Assembly (NCBI RefSeq): GCF_000738775.1
Contig: NZ_JPOC01000069.1
Location: forward strand, 17,073 to 81,072
From: Prescottella defluvii
GTDB lineage: Bacteria; Actinomycetota; Actinomycetes; Mycobacteriales; Mycobacteriaceae
Reading direction: 5' to 3'
DNA: 64,000 nucleotides
Below, in pieces: positions 35,991-45,089 of this stretch. The position numbers were made by a program, and so were the translations under genes. Below the pieces are notes generated by a model. It was not told the origin of the DNA, searched no databases, and was given only the letters and a program-made list of their open reading frames with translations. Position 1 is the first letter of the stretch, and each line of letters starts with the position of its first letter.

Positions 35991-36944
35991 ATGACCAAGG
36001 CCGTGTTCAAGAAGATCGGCGAACTTGTTGTCGTGCTCTTCGTCGTCAGCCTCGGCACCTTTGGACTGGTGTCGCTTATCCCCGGCGATCCGTCGGTGGC
36101 CGCACTCGGAGAAGGGCGCACCCCCGAGGAGTACGCCCAGGCCCGGCTCGAGATGGGTCTGGACGACCCGTTCTTCACGCGCTATTGGCACTGGCTCTCC
36201 AACGCCCTGCAAGGTGACCTCGGAAGGTCACTGGTACCGCCGCAGAGCGACGTGATGGAGCGCATCGGCGCAGCCCTGCCCGTGAGCGTCCAGCTCGCCA
36301 TCATGGGCCTGTTCATCGCGCTCGTCGTGGCGATCCCGCTCGCGATGTGGTCCGCGCGTCACCAGGGCGGCCTGATCGACCGGATCATCAGCGCCTGCAC
36401 CTTCGGTGTGCTGTCGATCCCCAGCTTCCTCTCCGGTCTGCTGCTGATCATGCTGTTCGTGAACCACCTCGGCTGGTTCCCCCGCTCGCAGTGGGTGCGC
36501 ATCTCCGAGGGCATTGGCGAGAACTTGTACCACGCGATCCTGCCGGCGATTGCGATCAGCCTGCTCGAGATGGCGATGTTCCTGCGGATCCTGCGCAGCG
36601 ACCTGATCACCACCCTGCAGGAGAACTTCATCCTGGTCTCCAAGGCCAAGGGCACGTCCAACATGAGACTGCTGGTGAGCGACGCGCTGCGGCCGTCCTC
36701 GTTCTCCCTGATCACGATGCTCGGTCTCGTGATCGGCTCGATGATCGGCTCGACCGTCATCGTCGAGACGCTGTTCTCGCTACCCGGTTTGGGCTCACTG
36801 ATCGTGCGTGCCGCCCAGCAGGGCGACATGCCGATGGTCCAGGGCGCCGTGCTGGTGATCGCGGTCATCTACGTGGTGGCTAACGGAATCATCGATATCT
36901 CCTATGGATACCTCGACCCGAGGAGCCGACGAGCCCATGTCTAA
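35991..36944 (+). CDS. ABC importer permease (DppB/OppB type), 317 aa
   Basis: Six hydrophobic segments; the first is IGELVVVLFVVSLGTFGLVS. GDLGRSLVPPQSDVMERIGA and the EAA-like coupling loop FILVSKAKGTSN are typical of the DppB branch. AAAGGAG lies 12 bases before ATG. Overlaps the next permease gene by eight bases. Forms the membrane channel with it. Confidence 0.88.
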   Translation: MTKAVFKKIGELVVVLFVVSLGTFGLVSLIPGDPSVAALGEGRTPEEYAQARLEMGLDDPFFTRYWHWLSNALQGDLGRSLVPPQSDVMERIGAALPVSVQLAIMGLFIALVVAIPLAMWSARHQGGLIDRIISACTFGVLSIPSFLSGLLLIMLFVNHLGWFPRSQWVRISEGIGENLYHAILPAIAISLLEMAMFLRILRSDLITTLQENFILVSKAKGTSNMRLLVSDALRPSSFSLITMLGLVIGSMIGSTVIVETLFSLPGLGSLIVRAAQQGDMPMVQGAVLVIAVIYVVANGIIDISYGYLDPRSRRAHV

Positions 36945-38067
36945 TCTCACCCATCCCGACCTCAACGACCCGGAACAGGCCATTCCGGCCGCGGCCCAGG
37001 GCGCTGCCGTGATCGTGGCCGAACCACCGGCTCCTGACATCATGCCGGGGACCACGAGCGAGCGACGCGACCTCTATGTCCGCGGCGGCATCCTATTGGC
37101 GATCGGGGTCATCGCGTTGGGCTTCGCGCTCGGCGCAGGCCCCGTCGTGATGGCGCTGCGCGTCATCGTCGGCATCATCGGCCTCATCGGCATCTACATG
37201 GGGTTCCGCCGCATTGGCCTGGCCAAGTTCGGTGGGGACTTCGACCTGACGTTCGTCCTGTCCTGCATGTGGCTGGTCTTCATCGTGGGTATCGCGATCC
37301 TCGCGCCGCTGCTTCCGCTGGCTGAGTACAAGGACACGAAGAAGACGCTCTCGGCCAAGGGCTTCGCTCCGCCGAGCCTCTTCTCCGATCATCCGCTCGG
37401 CACCAACAACTTCGGCCTCGACATGCTGGCCCGCTCCATCTACGGCGCGCGGTCCTCGCTCGTCGTCGCCGTCACGGCCGTGCTCATCGGGATCATCATC
37501 GGTGGCGCGATCGGCATCCTCGCCGGCTACTTCGGCGGCGTGGTCGACTCCGTGATCGGTGTCCTGACCAACTCGCTGCTCGCGGTCCCGGCGCTGATCC
37601 TGCTGATCGCTCTGGCCGCGGTGCTCGAGCCGAGCCTGATGAACATCTCGTTCGCGCTCTCGGTACTCGCGATACCGTCGATGATCCGTATCGCGCGAGC
37701 GAATACGCTGACATTCTCGCAACGGGAGTTCGTGCTCGCCGCCCGCGCGATGGGCGCAACCCGCTGGCGCGTGATGGTGCGCGAACTCGCTCCGAACGTG
37801 GCGTTGCCGCTCGCCTCGCTGGGCATGGTGATGATCTCCGTACTGATCGTGGCGGAGGCCTCGCTGAGCTTCCTCGGTCTCGGCATCCAGCCGCCGATTC
37901 CGACCTGGGGCAACATGATCGCCGAGGGTCAGGGCGGCGTGCTCGAGAAGCACGCGTTCATCGTGTTCGTTCCCGGCATGTTCCTGTTCCTGACCGTCTT
38001 CTCTTTCAACATCGTCGGCGAGAAGGCCCAGAAGGCCACCGGCGGCTCGCGCGAGGCCAAGCTGTGA
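36937..38067 (+). CDS. ABC importer permease (DppC/OppC type), 376 aa
   Basis: Carries the DppC signature HPLGTNNFGLDMLARSIYG and the coupling loop EFVLAARAMGATRWRVM. The N-terminal ~130 residues hold extra hydrophobic segments (GGILLAIGVIALGFALG and a second pair), longer than usual for the family. Start is the ATG of MSNLTHPD with GAGGAG upstream, overlapping the previous stop. Partner of the DppB-type permease. Confidence 0.87.
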   Translation: MSNLTHPDLNDPEQAIPAAAQGAAVIVAEPPAPDIMPGTTSERRDLYVRGGILLAIGVIALGFALGAGPVVMALRVIVGIIGLIGIYMGFRRIGLAKFGGDFDLTFVLSCMWLVFIVGIAILAPLLPLAEYKDTKKTLSAKGFAPPSLFSDHPLGTNNFGLDMLARSIYGARSSLVVAVTAVLIGIIIGGAIGILAGYFGGVVDSVIGVLTNSLLAVPALILLIALAAVLEPSLMNISFALSVLAIPSMIRIARANTLTFSQREFVLAARAMGATRWRVMVRELAPNVALPLASLGMVMISVLIVAEASLSFLGLGIQPPIPTWGNMIAEGQGGVLEKHAFIVFVPGMFLFLTVFSFNIVGEKAQKATGGSREAKL

Positions 38068-38095
38068 TGGCCCTGTACGGCAAAGGAAGTGACCG

Positions 38096-39226
38096 ATGAG
38101 CAAGCATTCGAACAACACTGAAACCAACAGCGGCTCCACCGCTGCCCCGGCAGGCACCCCGCTCCTCACGGTCGAGAACGTCTCCACGCACTTTCGCACC
38201 AAGCGCGGCCAGCTGCGCGCAGTCGACGGCGTCTCGCTCACCGTCGACGCCGGCGAGACCCTGGGCCTGGTCGGTGAGTCCGGCTCCGGCAAGTCGGTGC
38301 TGGGCCAGACCGTCATGGGCCTGATCTCCAGCGACGGCGCCACCACGGTGACCGGCAAGATCGTCTTCGGGGGCCGCGACATGCAGACGCTGACCCGCAA
38401 AGAGCAGCAGAAGCTGTGGGGCAACGACATCGCGATGGTGTTCCAGGATCCGATGACGGCGCTGAACCCGTTCAAGCACATCGGCACGCATCTGACCGAG
38501 TCGATCCGTGCCCACCTGGGCCTCGACAAGCTGCAGGCCCGTGAGCGTGCCATCGAGCTGCTTCGCAAAGTGCGTATCCCCGAGCCGACCCGGCGCGTGG
38601 ACCAGTATCCACACGAACTCTCGGGCGGCATGCGCCAGCGCGTAGTCATCGCGATGGCCCTGGCCTGCGATCCGACCCTCACCATCGCCGACGAGCCGAC
38701 CACCGCGCTCGACGTCACGGTCCAGAAGCAGATCCTCGAACTGCTCGACCAGCTCCGCAAGGAGATGGGGATGGCAGGGATCTTGGTCAGCCACGACCTC
38801 GGAGTCGTCGCGGGCCAGACGGACCGTGTAGCCGTGATGTACGCGGGCCGCATCGTCGAGACGGCGCCGACGCGCCAACTCTTCGACGCGCCCCGACACC
38901 CGTACACGCAGGCGCTCCTCGCCGCCATTCCCCGCATCGCGGATGAGCCCCACCAGGTGCTCGACGCCATCGAGGGCGGCCTGCCCGACATGACCAAGCC
39001 GATCCGCGGCTGCTCCTTCGCGACCCGCTGCCTCTACGCGCAGGAGAAGTGCCGGACGCAGACGCCGGAGCTGGTGGCCACGGCCGATACCGCGGATGCC
39101 AGGCATCCCCACGAGGCGGCCTGTCACTTCCCGGTCGGCACCCCTGAGGGCGACGCGGCGCTGGCGGCCAACCACAAGGCCGGGCGCACCGCGACCGGCC
39201 GCGAGCTGACTTTGGAGGCTGTGTAA
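38096..39226 (+). CDS. ABC importer ATPase (DppD/OppD type), 376 aa
   Basis: Walker A GESGSGKSVLG, signature LSGGMRQRVVIAMAL, Walker B TLTIADEPTTALD, and a C-terminal oligopeptide-transporter region with the cysteine pattern GCSFATRCLYAQEKC, which may hold an Fe-S cluster as in Dpp/Opp relatives. Ends in TAATG overlapping the second ATPase start. Energises uptake together with it. Confidence 0.9.
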   Translation: MSKHSNNTETNSGSTAAPAGTPLLTVENVSTHFRTKRGQLRAVDGVSLTVDAGETLGLVGESGSGKSVLGQTVMGLISSDGATTVTGKIVFGGRDMQTLTRKEQQKLWGNDIAMVFQDPMTALNPFKHIGTHLTESIRAHLGLDKLQARERAIELLRKVRIPEPTRRVDQYPHELSGGMRQRVVIAMALACDPTLTIADEPTTALDVTVQKQILELLDQLRKEMGMAGILVSHDLGVVAGQTDRVAVMYAGRIVETAPTRQLFDAPRHPYTQALLAAIPRIADEPHQVLDAIEGGLPDMTKPIRGCSFATRCLYAQEKCRTQTPELVATADTADARHPHEAACHFPVGTPEGDAALAANHKAGRTATGRELTLEAV

Positions 39227-40212
39227 TGGCTGGCAGTGGCACCGCGCATCTGCGGGTGGATCACAAGCGGATCCTCACCGTCGAGGACCTGGTCGTGGAA
39301 TTCCCGGCCGGCAAGCAAACCGTGCACGCGGTCTCGGGCATCAGCTTCGACCTGGTCCCGGGCGAGACGCTGGGAATCGTCGGCGAGTCCGGCTGTGGCA
39401 AGTCCACGGCCGGCAGGGCCATCATGCAGCTGCCGAAGCCCACCTCGGGCGAGATCGTGCTCGACGGCATCGACTTGGGCGGGCTCTCGTCGAAGAACCT
39501 GCGGACCATGCGCGCGCAGATGCAGATGATCATGCAGGACCCGATCTCCTCGCTGAACCCGCGCCGCAAGGTCAAGCACCTCATCACCGAGGGCGTGCGA
39601 ATCTGGGGCGTCACGGGCAAGGCCAAACTGGAGTCCATGGGCCGCGAGATGCTCAACGCTGTGGGTCTGAACCCGGACATGGTGTGGGAGAAGACCTCCC
39701 ACGAGCTCTCGGGCGGCCAGTGCCAGCGCATCTGTATCGCGCGGGCGCTGATGCTCAAGCCGAAGCTACTGATCTGCGATGAGCCGGTCTCCAGCCTCGA
39801 CGTGTCCGTACAGGCGCAGGTCCTGAACCTTCTCGAGGAGACCAAGAAGGAATTCGAGTTCACGATGATCTTCATCGCCCACAACATGGCGGTGGTCAAG
39901 AACATCAGCGACCGGATGATGGTGATGTACCTCGGCAAGGTCTGCGAGGTCATCCCGACCGATGACGTGCAGAGCACGGCACGGCACCCATATACGCGGC
40001 TGCTACTGGCGTCGATTCCTGATCCGGATCGTGCCCGCGACGCCGAGGACGAACTCGCGACCATCGAGGGGGATCTGCCCTCGCCGCTGAACCCGCCGTC
40101 GGGCTGCCGCTTCCGCACACGCTGCCCGTTGGCGACCGAGCGCTGCGCGCAGGAGGAGCCGTTGCTGCAGGAGGTCGGCATGGGCCACTTCGTGGCCTGC
40201 CACAACGTGTAG
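39226..40212 (+). CDS. ABC importer ATPase (DppF/OppF type), 328 aa
   Basis: Walker A GESGCGKSTAGR, signature LSGGQCQRICIARAL, Walker B LLICDEPVSSLD, and the C-terminal GCRFRTRCPLATERC motif of the family. Translationally coupled to the first ATPase. A small hairpin follows. With the preceding genes it makes a complete importer. Confidence 0.9.
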   Translation: MAGSGTAHLRVDHKRILTVEDLVVEFPAGKQTVHAVSGISFDLVPGETLGIVGESGCGKSTAGRAIMQLPKPTSGEIVLDGIDLGGLSSKNLRTMRAQMQMIMQDPISSLNPRRKVKHLITEGVRIWGVTGKAKLESMGREMLNAVGLNPDMVWEKTSHELSGGQCQRICIARALMLKPKLLICDEPVSSLDVSVQAQVLNLLEETKKEFEFTMIFIAHNMAVVKNISDRMMVMYLGKVCEVIPTDDVQSTARHPYTRLLLASIPDPDRARDAEDELATIEGDLPSPLNPPSGCRFRTRCPLATERCAQEEPLLQEVGMGHFVACHNV

Positions 40213-40221
40213 TCCGAGCCT

Positions 40222-40245
40222 GTTTCGCTCCCTCGCGGGCGAAAC
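40222..40245 (+). terminator. Weak terminator hairpin
   Basis: GTTTCGC/GCGAAAC stem with a 10-base loop, nine bases after the last ATPase gene. Confidence 0.5.
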
Positions 40246-40260
40246 TGCAGTTGGCGGTCG

Positions 40261-40470
40261 TCATACGTTTTCTGCAGGCTGGTCGACAGCGTCCGGTGGG
40301 GTCGCGGAATCGGTGTGCGGGAATGCCGTGAGCACAACGGCCTTCCCGCCGCCCATCATTGCACCACCCTCCGGAAGATCCCGCATGCTGTCGGTGGTCG
40401 TATACCATTGACGGGCACGGACTTCCGGATAGCCGGACGCGAACTCCAGATTGATCGAGGCCACCACCAC
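40261..40470 (-). pseudogene. Possible DUF1330-like C-terminal relic
   Basis: The minus frame gives VVVASINLEFASGYPEVRAR then QWYTTTDSM and ends soon after; the 'EF...A..WY.S..Y' pattern resembles DUF1330 proteins. No start or ribosome site, so probably a fragment. Weak evidence. Confidence 0.25.
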
Positions 40471-40519
40471 CGACGCCTGCTCAATCGAGACCCCAGACAG
40501 GCAGGTTCGGCATGCCCTG

Positions 40520-40878
40520 AGTCTTGCCTGCCGCTGCCCCGCCAACAGACTGTTGCACCACAGCAGTTTTCAGACCGACATGCAGGTCGGACATCACCTA
40601 TCCGACTTGCGACGAAGGCGATATACACCTGCGCTGATCACATGCGGACCGAGTTGGTGACCGCGGCTGTCTACATGGCCGTCGAGACGCAGGCATGGTC
40701 GGCTGACAGGCACAATCATGCACTTGGACAGAGACTCTCAGTGCACCGCTGCGGCGACGACTCAGACCTGCGAGCGGCATGGACTCTGCAGCCAATGGGA
40801 CGGACCCGGACGTGTTGGGATAGCGCCGGCCCCGAATCTCTGTGGTCGACTCCAAATACGAACTTTGCTACCGAGTAA
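40520..40878 (+). mobile_element. Degenerate IS3-family transposase (OrfB) relic
   Basis: Three plus frames together recall an IS3 integrase core: SDITY near 40585, MRTELVTAAVYMAVET from 40642, a frame-shifted 'H.DR.SQ.T' block near 40725, and MGRTRTCWDSAGPESLWSTP matching the usual MGRTG.C.DNA.AES..STLK. An internal deletion and at least two frameshifts make it inactive. Ends of the element are not seen. Confidence 0.75.
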
Positions 40879-41235
40879 GCTACGTCCAGAATGTTGAACT
40901 AGTTGCCGCAGTCGATAACTGACTGATCTACTGCAACACTACGCGGAGGCACTCCACGATCAGGATGCTCAGCCCACTGCAGTGAGGCACCTGTGCCGTG
41001 GGCGGGCAGGGACGTGTCGGCATGATCGAGATGGGTCATCGCGCAGTATCTTGGGTTGAGTCACTTTGATCGGCAAGGCGTTCACCACTACGCGATGGCC
41101 CGCCGCCGTCATGGCAGCGATACGCGGCCAATCCGGCTGGTCAGGGCCTCACCAAATGCCCACCACCCCCTGGACTCCTCCTATGGGAGCCCAGGCTGCG
41201 AGATGCGGTGCCGGCTGCCCGGCACCACGGCGTCG
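40879..41235. other. Intergenic DNA without recognisable gene
   Basis: Between the IS3 relic and the SDR stop. No conserved protein seen in either strand; probably decayed sequence. Confidence 0.5.
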
Positions 41236-41997
41236 TCACGCTGCCGTGAAGCCTGCGTCGATTGTCAGGACACTCCCGATCGCCGATGCGGCACCGGGCG
41301 AACTCAGCCACATAATGCCCGAGGCGATCTCTTCAGGTGTGCTGTACCGTCCCAGCGGATATCCAGCACCGCCTTTGGATGGTGCCTCGCCTTCGAAAGA
41401 GTCCACGATCCGGTCGGCCATAGGTGTCTGGACGCCAGATGGACATACCGCGTTGATACGCACTCCGTTTCGCGCATACTGCAATCCGGCGCTACGAGTG
41501 AGGCCGAGGACGGCATGCTTGGAAGCGCTGTAGATGGCAGAGCGAGCGGAGCCGACCAAACCCGCGCCGGATGAGACGTTCACGATGGTGCCGCCCTCCG
41601 CCTGTTTCATCATCTGTTCGATCTGCGCTCGCATACAGTGCCAGACGCCCCGAAGATTCACGTCCATGGTGCGATCGAAGAGTGCGTCATCCTCTTCCAG
41701 AAGCTTCTTCGTTGCTCCTTCGACGCCGGCTGCATTGACAGCGGAGTCCAGTCTTCCCCATCGAGAGACAGTCGCCTCAACTGCTGCTCGCACTTCGTCA
41801 CCCTGTGTAATGTCACAATGTAACGCCAGTGCCTCCGAACGGATTTCCTCGATCTGATTGACGACTTCCGCGAGCGCTTCCCTGTTGCGATCGACGACAG
41901 CCACCTTTCCGCCTTGTGCCGCGAACGCCAGTGCCGATGCTTTCCCGATACCGGATGCCGCTCCGGTAATGAAAATCGTCTTGTTCTCAAAGTCCAC
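41236..41997 (-). CDS. SDR-family dehydrogenase, 253 aa
   Basis: Classical SDR: TGAASGIG at 11-18, NAAGVEG, VSSGAGLVGSARSAIYSASK with the catalytic Ser, Tyr and Lys, and the C-terminal PLGRYSTPEEIASGIMWLSS. NAD-dependent oxidation of an alcohol is expected. It lies 140 bases after the aldolase-type gene at the end of the Rieske operon; whether it belongs to the same transcript is open. Substrate unknown. Confidence 0.85.
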   Translation of the reverse strand: MDFENKTIFITGAASGIGKASALAFAAQGGKVAVVDRNREALAEVVNQIEEIRSEALALHCDITQGDEVRAAVEATVSRWGRLDSAVNAAGVEGATKKLLEEDDALFDRTMDVNLRGVWHCMRAQIEQMMKQAEGGTIVNVSSGAGLVGSARSAIYSASKHAVLGLTRSAGLQYARNGVRINAVCPSGVQTPMADRIVDSFEGEAPSKGGAGYPLGRYSTPEEIASGIMWLSSPGAASAIGSVLTIDAGFTAA

Positions 41998-42137
41998 TAC
42001 ACTGAACCTCTCGGGAGTGTGAGCTAGTGCTCACCGATATCTTGGAAGTCGGAATCTGCACTGCTGTCTGCGTATGCCATCGGACAGCCTCGCGTCGTGA
42101 ATCGAGCCAAGTTGCAGGATGCGTCCCCGCAATGTCC

Positions 42138-42872
42138 TCAAGGTTGCGTGCCGAGCCGGGACACCTCGTGGCGCCAAGCGGCGCCGATGTTGAGACCAGC
42201 ACCCAGGTTCGGCAGGTCCGCCAGATCCTCGGCACCGATCGGCACCAGCGTGCCGCCCGCCGAGACGATGGACAACGACAGCGAGGCGATCACGTCGACA
42301 GAGATAGCGCGAAGCACCGCCTCCTGCACCGACGCGCCGGTGGACGTGAGGCCATGGCCGCGCATGAGCACCACCGGCCGATCGCCCAGGGAATCGGCCA
42401 CATCGTCGCCCAGGGCAGGGTTGTGAATCAAAGCGGCCCTGGGGAATACGGGCACTCCCCCGTGTGCCAGCACCGCTCCCGGGATGTCGTAGGCCCCGAC
42501 GATGGGCAGGATGGGCAGCCCTGCGAGATCGGCGGCCACGACATTGTGCGGGTGCGCGTGAACCACAGAGATGACATCCGGACGGCGCATGAGGATCCGG
42601 CTGTGCAGCGGCAACTCGTACGGCACGGTGTAGCCGCCGTCCAGTTCGCCGGCAGCACCCGGCTCACCGGTGAACCCCACCAGGCGGATGTCCTCCGGGG
42701 TGGTGTGTAGCAGCCCGCGCTCCCGTGGGCCCCGACAGCGGATCAGCATCCGCGACTCGTCGATCCGGAAGCTGATGTGCCCCAGGATCCCCGGGGCCAG
42801 CTGCCGGGCGGCGAGCACGCGGCAGCCCTCGGCGACCAGCTCCCGGAGCTCGTCCAGTTCCCCGGGCCTCAT
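42138..42872 (-). CDS. Class II aldolase/adducin-family protein, likely aromatic acid decarboxylase, 244 aa
   Basis: Metal-dependent fold: GHISFRIDESRMLIR, RILMRRPDVISVVHAHPHNV (metal histidines) and LMRGHGLTSTGASVQEA (third histidine). In actinobacterial phthalate clusters PhtC/PadC, a decarboxylase of 3,4-dihydroxyphthalate, belongs to this family and sits in the same position; the decarboxylase of the cumate pathway is another possible parallel. Assignment here is by context. ATG overlaps the reductase stop as ATGA. A fragment of a second copy lies at 33185. Confidence 0.75.
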   Translation of the reverse strand: MRPGELDELRELVAEGCRVLAARQLAPGILGHISFRIDESRMLIRCRGPRERGLLHTTPEDIRLVGFTGEPGAAGELDGGYTVPYELPLHSRILMRRPDVISVVHAHPHNVVAADLAGLPILPIVGAYDIPGAVLAHGGVPVFPRAALIHNPALGDDVADSLGDRPVVLMRGHGLTSTGASVQEAVLRAISVDVIASLSLSIVSAGGTLVPIGAEDLADLPNLGAGLNIGAAWRHEVSRLGTQP

Positions 42873-44071
42873 GCCTGCACCGCCGTGCCGGCGATCTGCG
42901 CGTGGACCTGGTCGGCCGGGCCGCCGGCCGCGATGGTGCGCCGCAGCTGGACCGAGGCCTTAGGCCAGTTCACGGTCAACCCGCCGCTGGCCCGCCCGTC
43001 CGCGTCCTGCCAGATCGCGGCAAGCCGGAAGGGCTCCGCCTGCTCCACGACGACCGGGGTGCCCGTGATGTCGCGGGTGCCGAACAGCTGGATCTTCCAG
43101 TCGTACTGGTCGCTCCAGACGTAGGCCACCGGGTCGTGCGGGACGGGGGCATCGGGTGCGAAGATGTTGTGCGCCACACAGTTCGCCTGCTCCACCGCGT
43201 TGGTCCAGTGCTCGACGCGGGACGCCTTCCCCTGTCGCGGTTGGTACCAACGGGCGATGTCGCCGACGGCGAAGATGTGCTCGGCGCCGGCCACTCGGCC
43301 GAACTCGTCGCACTCCACGCCGTCCTCGAGCGCCAGGCCCGAGGACTCCAGCCAGCGCGTGTTCAGTACCGCGCCGATACCGACGACGACGGCGTCCACG
43401 AGAAGGCTCGCCCCGTCGGAGAGTTCGGCCCTGATGCCGCCCTCCACATGCTCGAGGGTGTCGACGGTGGCACCGAAGCGCGCGTCCACCCCGTGCGCAC
43501 GGTGCAACTCTGAGAAGCGCTGTCCCAGCTCATCTCCCATCACTCGCGCCATGGGGGTGGGCGCCGGGTCGACGATCGTGACCTCGATGCCCTGTTTGCG
43601 GGCGAGGGAGGCGACCTCCGCGCCGATGAAACCCGCGCCGACGACCAGCAGGTGACTCGCGCCCAGCAGGCTCTCCCGCAGCGCGCGGGCGTCCGCGATG
43701 GTGCGCAGCACGTGCACGCCGGGGACCGACCACGGCGCCGGCCGGGCGGCCGCGCCGGTCGCGATGACCAGCTCCTCGTAGTCGAGAACAACCCCGTCGC
43801 CCAGCACGACCTGCCTGTCCTGCGGACGCAACTCGACTGCGGCCCTGCCCAATACGAGCTCGATGTCGAGCTCGCGCGCCTCCTCCGCGGTGAGCAGTGG
43901 AACGTGTGCGTCGCCGTCGAGCGGGGCCTTGGACAGCGGCGGCTTGTCGTACGGCAGATGCGACTCGGCCTCGACCACCGTCACCTTGCCGGCGTAGCCC
44001 TCATTGCGCAGCGCCCGGGCCGTGCGGATACCGCCGACCGAGCCGCCGACGATGAGAACCCCGCCGCTCAC
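42869..44071 (-). CDS. Ferredoxin reductase of a Rieske dioxygenase (FAD/NAD type), 400 aa
   Basis: BphA4/RubB-like flavoprotein moving electrons from NADH to ferredoxin. N-terminal FAD motif VLIVGGSVGGIRTARALR, SHLPYDKPPLSK, NAD motif LLVVGAGFIGAEVASLARKQ and HIFAVGDIARW near the end. GTG start overlaps the ferredoxin stop (GTGA), as expected for a coupled pair. The open frame upstream is the ferredoxin gene in another frame and is not used. Confidence 0.88.
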   Translation of the reverse strand: MSGGVLIVGGSVGGIRTARALRNEGYAGKVTVVEAESHLPYDKPPLSKAPLDGDAHVPLLTAEEARELDIELVLGRAAVELRPQDRQVVLGDGVVLDYEELVIATGAAARPAPWSVPGVHVLRTIADARALRESLLGASHLLVVGAGFIGAEVASLARKQGIEVTIVDPAPTPMARVMGDELGQRFSELHRAHGVDARFGATVDTLEHVEGGIRAELSDGASLLVDAVVVGIGAVLNTRWLESSGLALEDGVECDEFGRVAGAEHIFAVGDIARWYQPRQGKASRVEHWTNAVEQANCVAHNIFAPDAPVPHDPVAYVWSDQYDWKIQLFGTRDITGTPVVVEQAEPFRLAAIWQDADGRASGGLTVNWPKASVQLRRTIAAGGPADQVHAQIAGTAVQA

Positions 44072-44265
44072 TCGTCCTCCAGCCAGAGGGCGTTGGCCGG
44101 GCAGCTCTTCGCCGCGGTCTCGACCCGCTGGCGGTCGGACTCGTCCACGCGGGTCTTGAGCAGCACCACGAGGCCGTCGTCGTCCATGTCGTAGACGTCG
44201 TCCGCCGCGACCACGCAGTTCGCGTAGCCCTGGCACAGTTCGAGGTTCGCCTTGAGAATTGCCAT
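44068..44265 (-). CDS. [3Fe-4S]-type ferredoxin, 65 aa
   Basis: Three cluster cysteines: C11 and C17 in LCQGYANCVV and C55 in AAKSCPANAL; the fourth [4Fe-4S] cysteine is absent (alanine region), as in single-cluster 3Fe-4S ferredoxins. Such ferredoxins serve actinobacterial phthalate and PAH dioxygenases. AAGGAT lies before ATG. Carries electrons from the adjoining reductase to the Rieske oxygenase. Confidence 0.88.
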   Translation of the reverse strand: MAILKANLELCQGYANCVVAADDVYDMDDDGLVVLLKTRVDESDRQRVETAAKSCPANALWLEDE

Positions 44266-44306
44266 TTTGGGATCCTTCCTTCAGTAGGTCGCGCGGACCA
44301 CGGCGT

Positions 44307-45089
44307 TCAGACTTTGATGCCCATACCGCCGTCCGAGTGGACGACGCGGCCGGAGATGCCGCGCGACCGTTCGGAGGCGAGGAATACGTAGCTCCAGGCG
44401 TGGTCGAGGCCGTCGAGCGCGACGCCCAGCGGGTTGCGGCCCGCGAGTTCCTTCGCCCGGTCCGGGCCGTCGAGCCGGTTTTCCGTCAGGCCCAGCGTCG
44501 CAAGCCCGCTCAGGTCGGTGCCCAGGGTGCCGCCGGGGGCGACGCCGTTGACGCGGATGTCCGGCGCCAGCTCGTACGCGAGGGTGGTGACCAGCCCGCG
44601 CACCGCGAACTTCGACGAGACATAGAGCGTGCCGCCGCGGCCCGGGTAGTAGGCCGAGGTCGACTCGGTGAGCACGATGGAGCCGCCCGACTCGCGCAGC
44701 GCGGGTATCGCCGCCTTCACGCTGTGCAGGTGAGACTTGACGTTGACGGCGAACATCTCGTCGAACGCCTGGTCCAGCATGTCGGCGTCGATGCTCTCGA
44801 GCTTGCGGTAGAAGTCGAAGATGCCCACGCAGTTGACCAGGACGTCCAGCCCGCCGAATCGGTCCACGACCGCCGACACCGCGGCGTTGTTGGCCGCCGC
44901 CTTGGTGGCGTCGCCCTGCACGACCTCGACCTCGGGGTGCTCGGCCGCGAGGGCCTCGCACTTGGCCGCGTCCAGTTCGAGCACACCGACGCTGGCCCCC
45001 TCCGCGAGGAAGGCGTCGACCACGCCACGCCCGATGCCCGATCCGGCCCCGACGATCAGTGCGCGCTTGCCGTCGAGCCAGCCGGTCAC
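44307..45089 (-). CDS. SDR cis-dihydrodiol dehydrogenase-like protein, 260 aa
   Basis: BphB/HcaB branch of SDRs: LIVGAGSGIGRGVVDAFLAE, VQGDATKAAANNAAV, VNCVGIFDFYRKLESID, and YVSSKFAVRGLV with the catalytic Tyr and Lys. Would re-aromatise the cis-diol made by the dioxygenase with NAD. GTG start overlaps the upstream small gene as GTGA. The 41 bases to the ferredoxin gene contain its ribosome site. Confidence 0.85.
   Translation of the reverse strand: MTGWLDGKRALIVGAGSGIGRGVVDAFLAEGASVGVLELDAAKCEALAAEHPEVEVVQGDATKAAANNAAVSAVVDRFGGLDVLVNCVGIFDFYRKLESIDADMLDQAFDEMFAVNVKSHLHSVKAAIPALRESGGSIVLTESTSAYYPGRGGTLYVSSKFAVRGLVTTLAYELAPDIRVNGVAPGGTLGTDLSGLATLGLTENRLDGPDRAKELAGRNPLGVALDGLDHAWSYVFLASERSRGISGRVVHSDGGMGIKV

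Noticed and set aside
37093..38997. Long minus-strand open frame opposite the permease and ATPase genes
   Set aside because: Arg/His/Asp-rich antisense of clear ABC-transporter genes, with no family motif; typical of GC-rich shadow frames.
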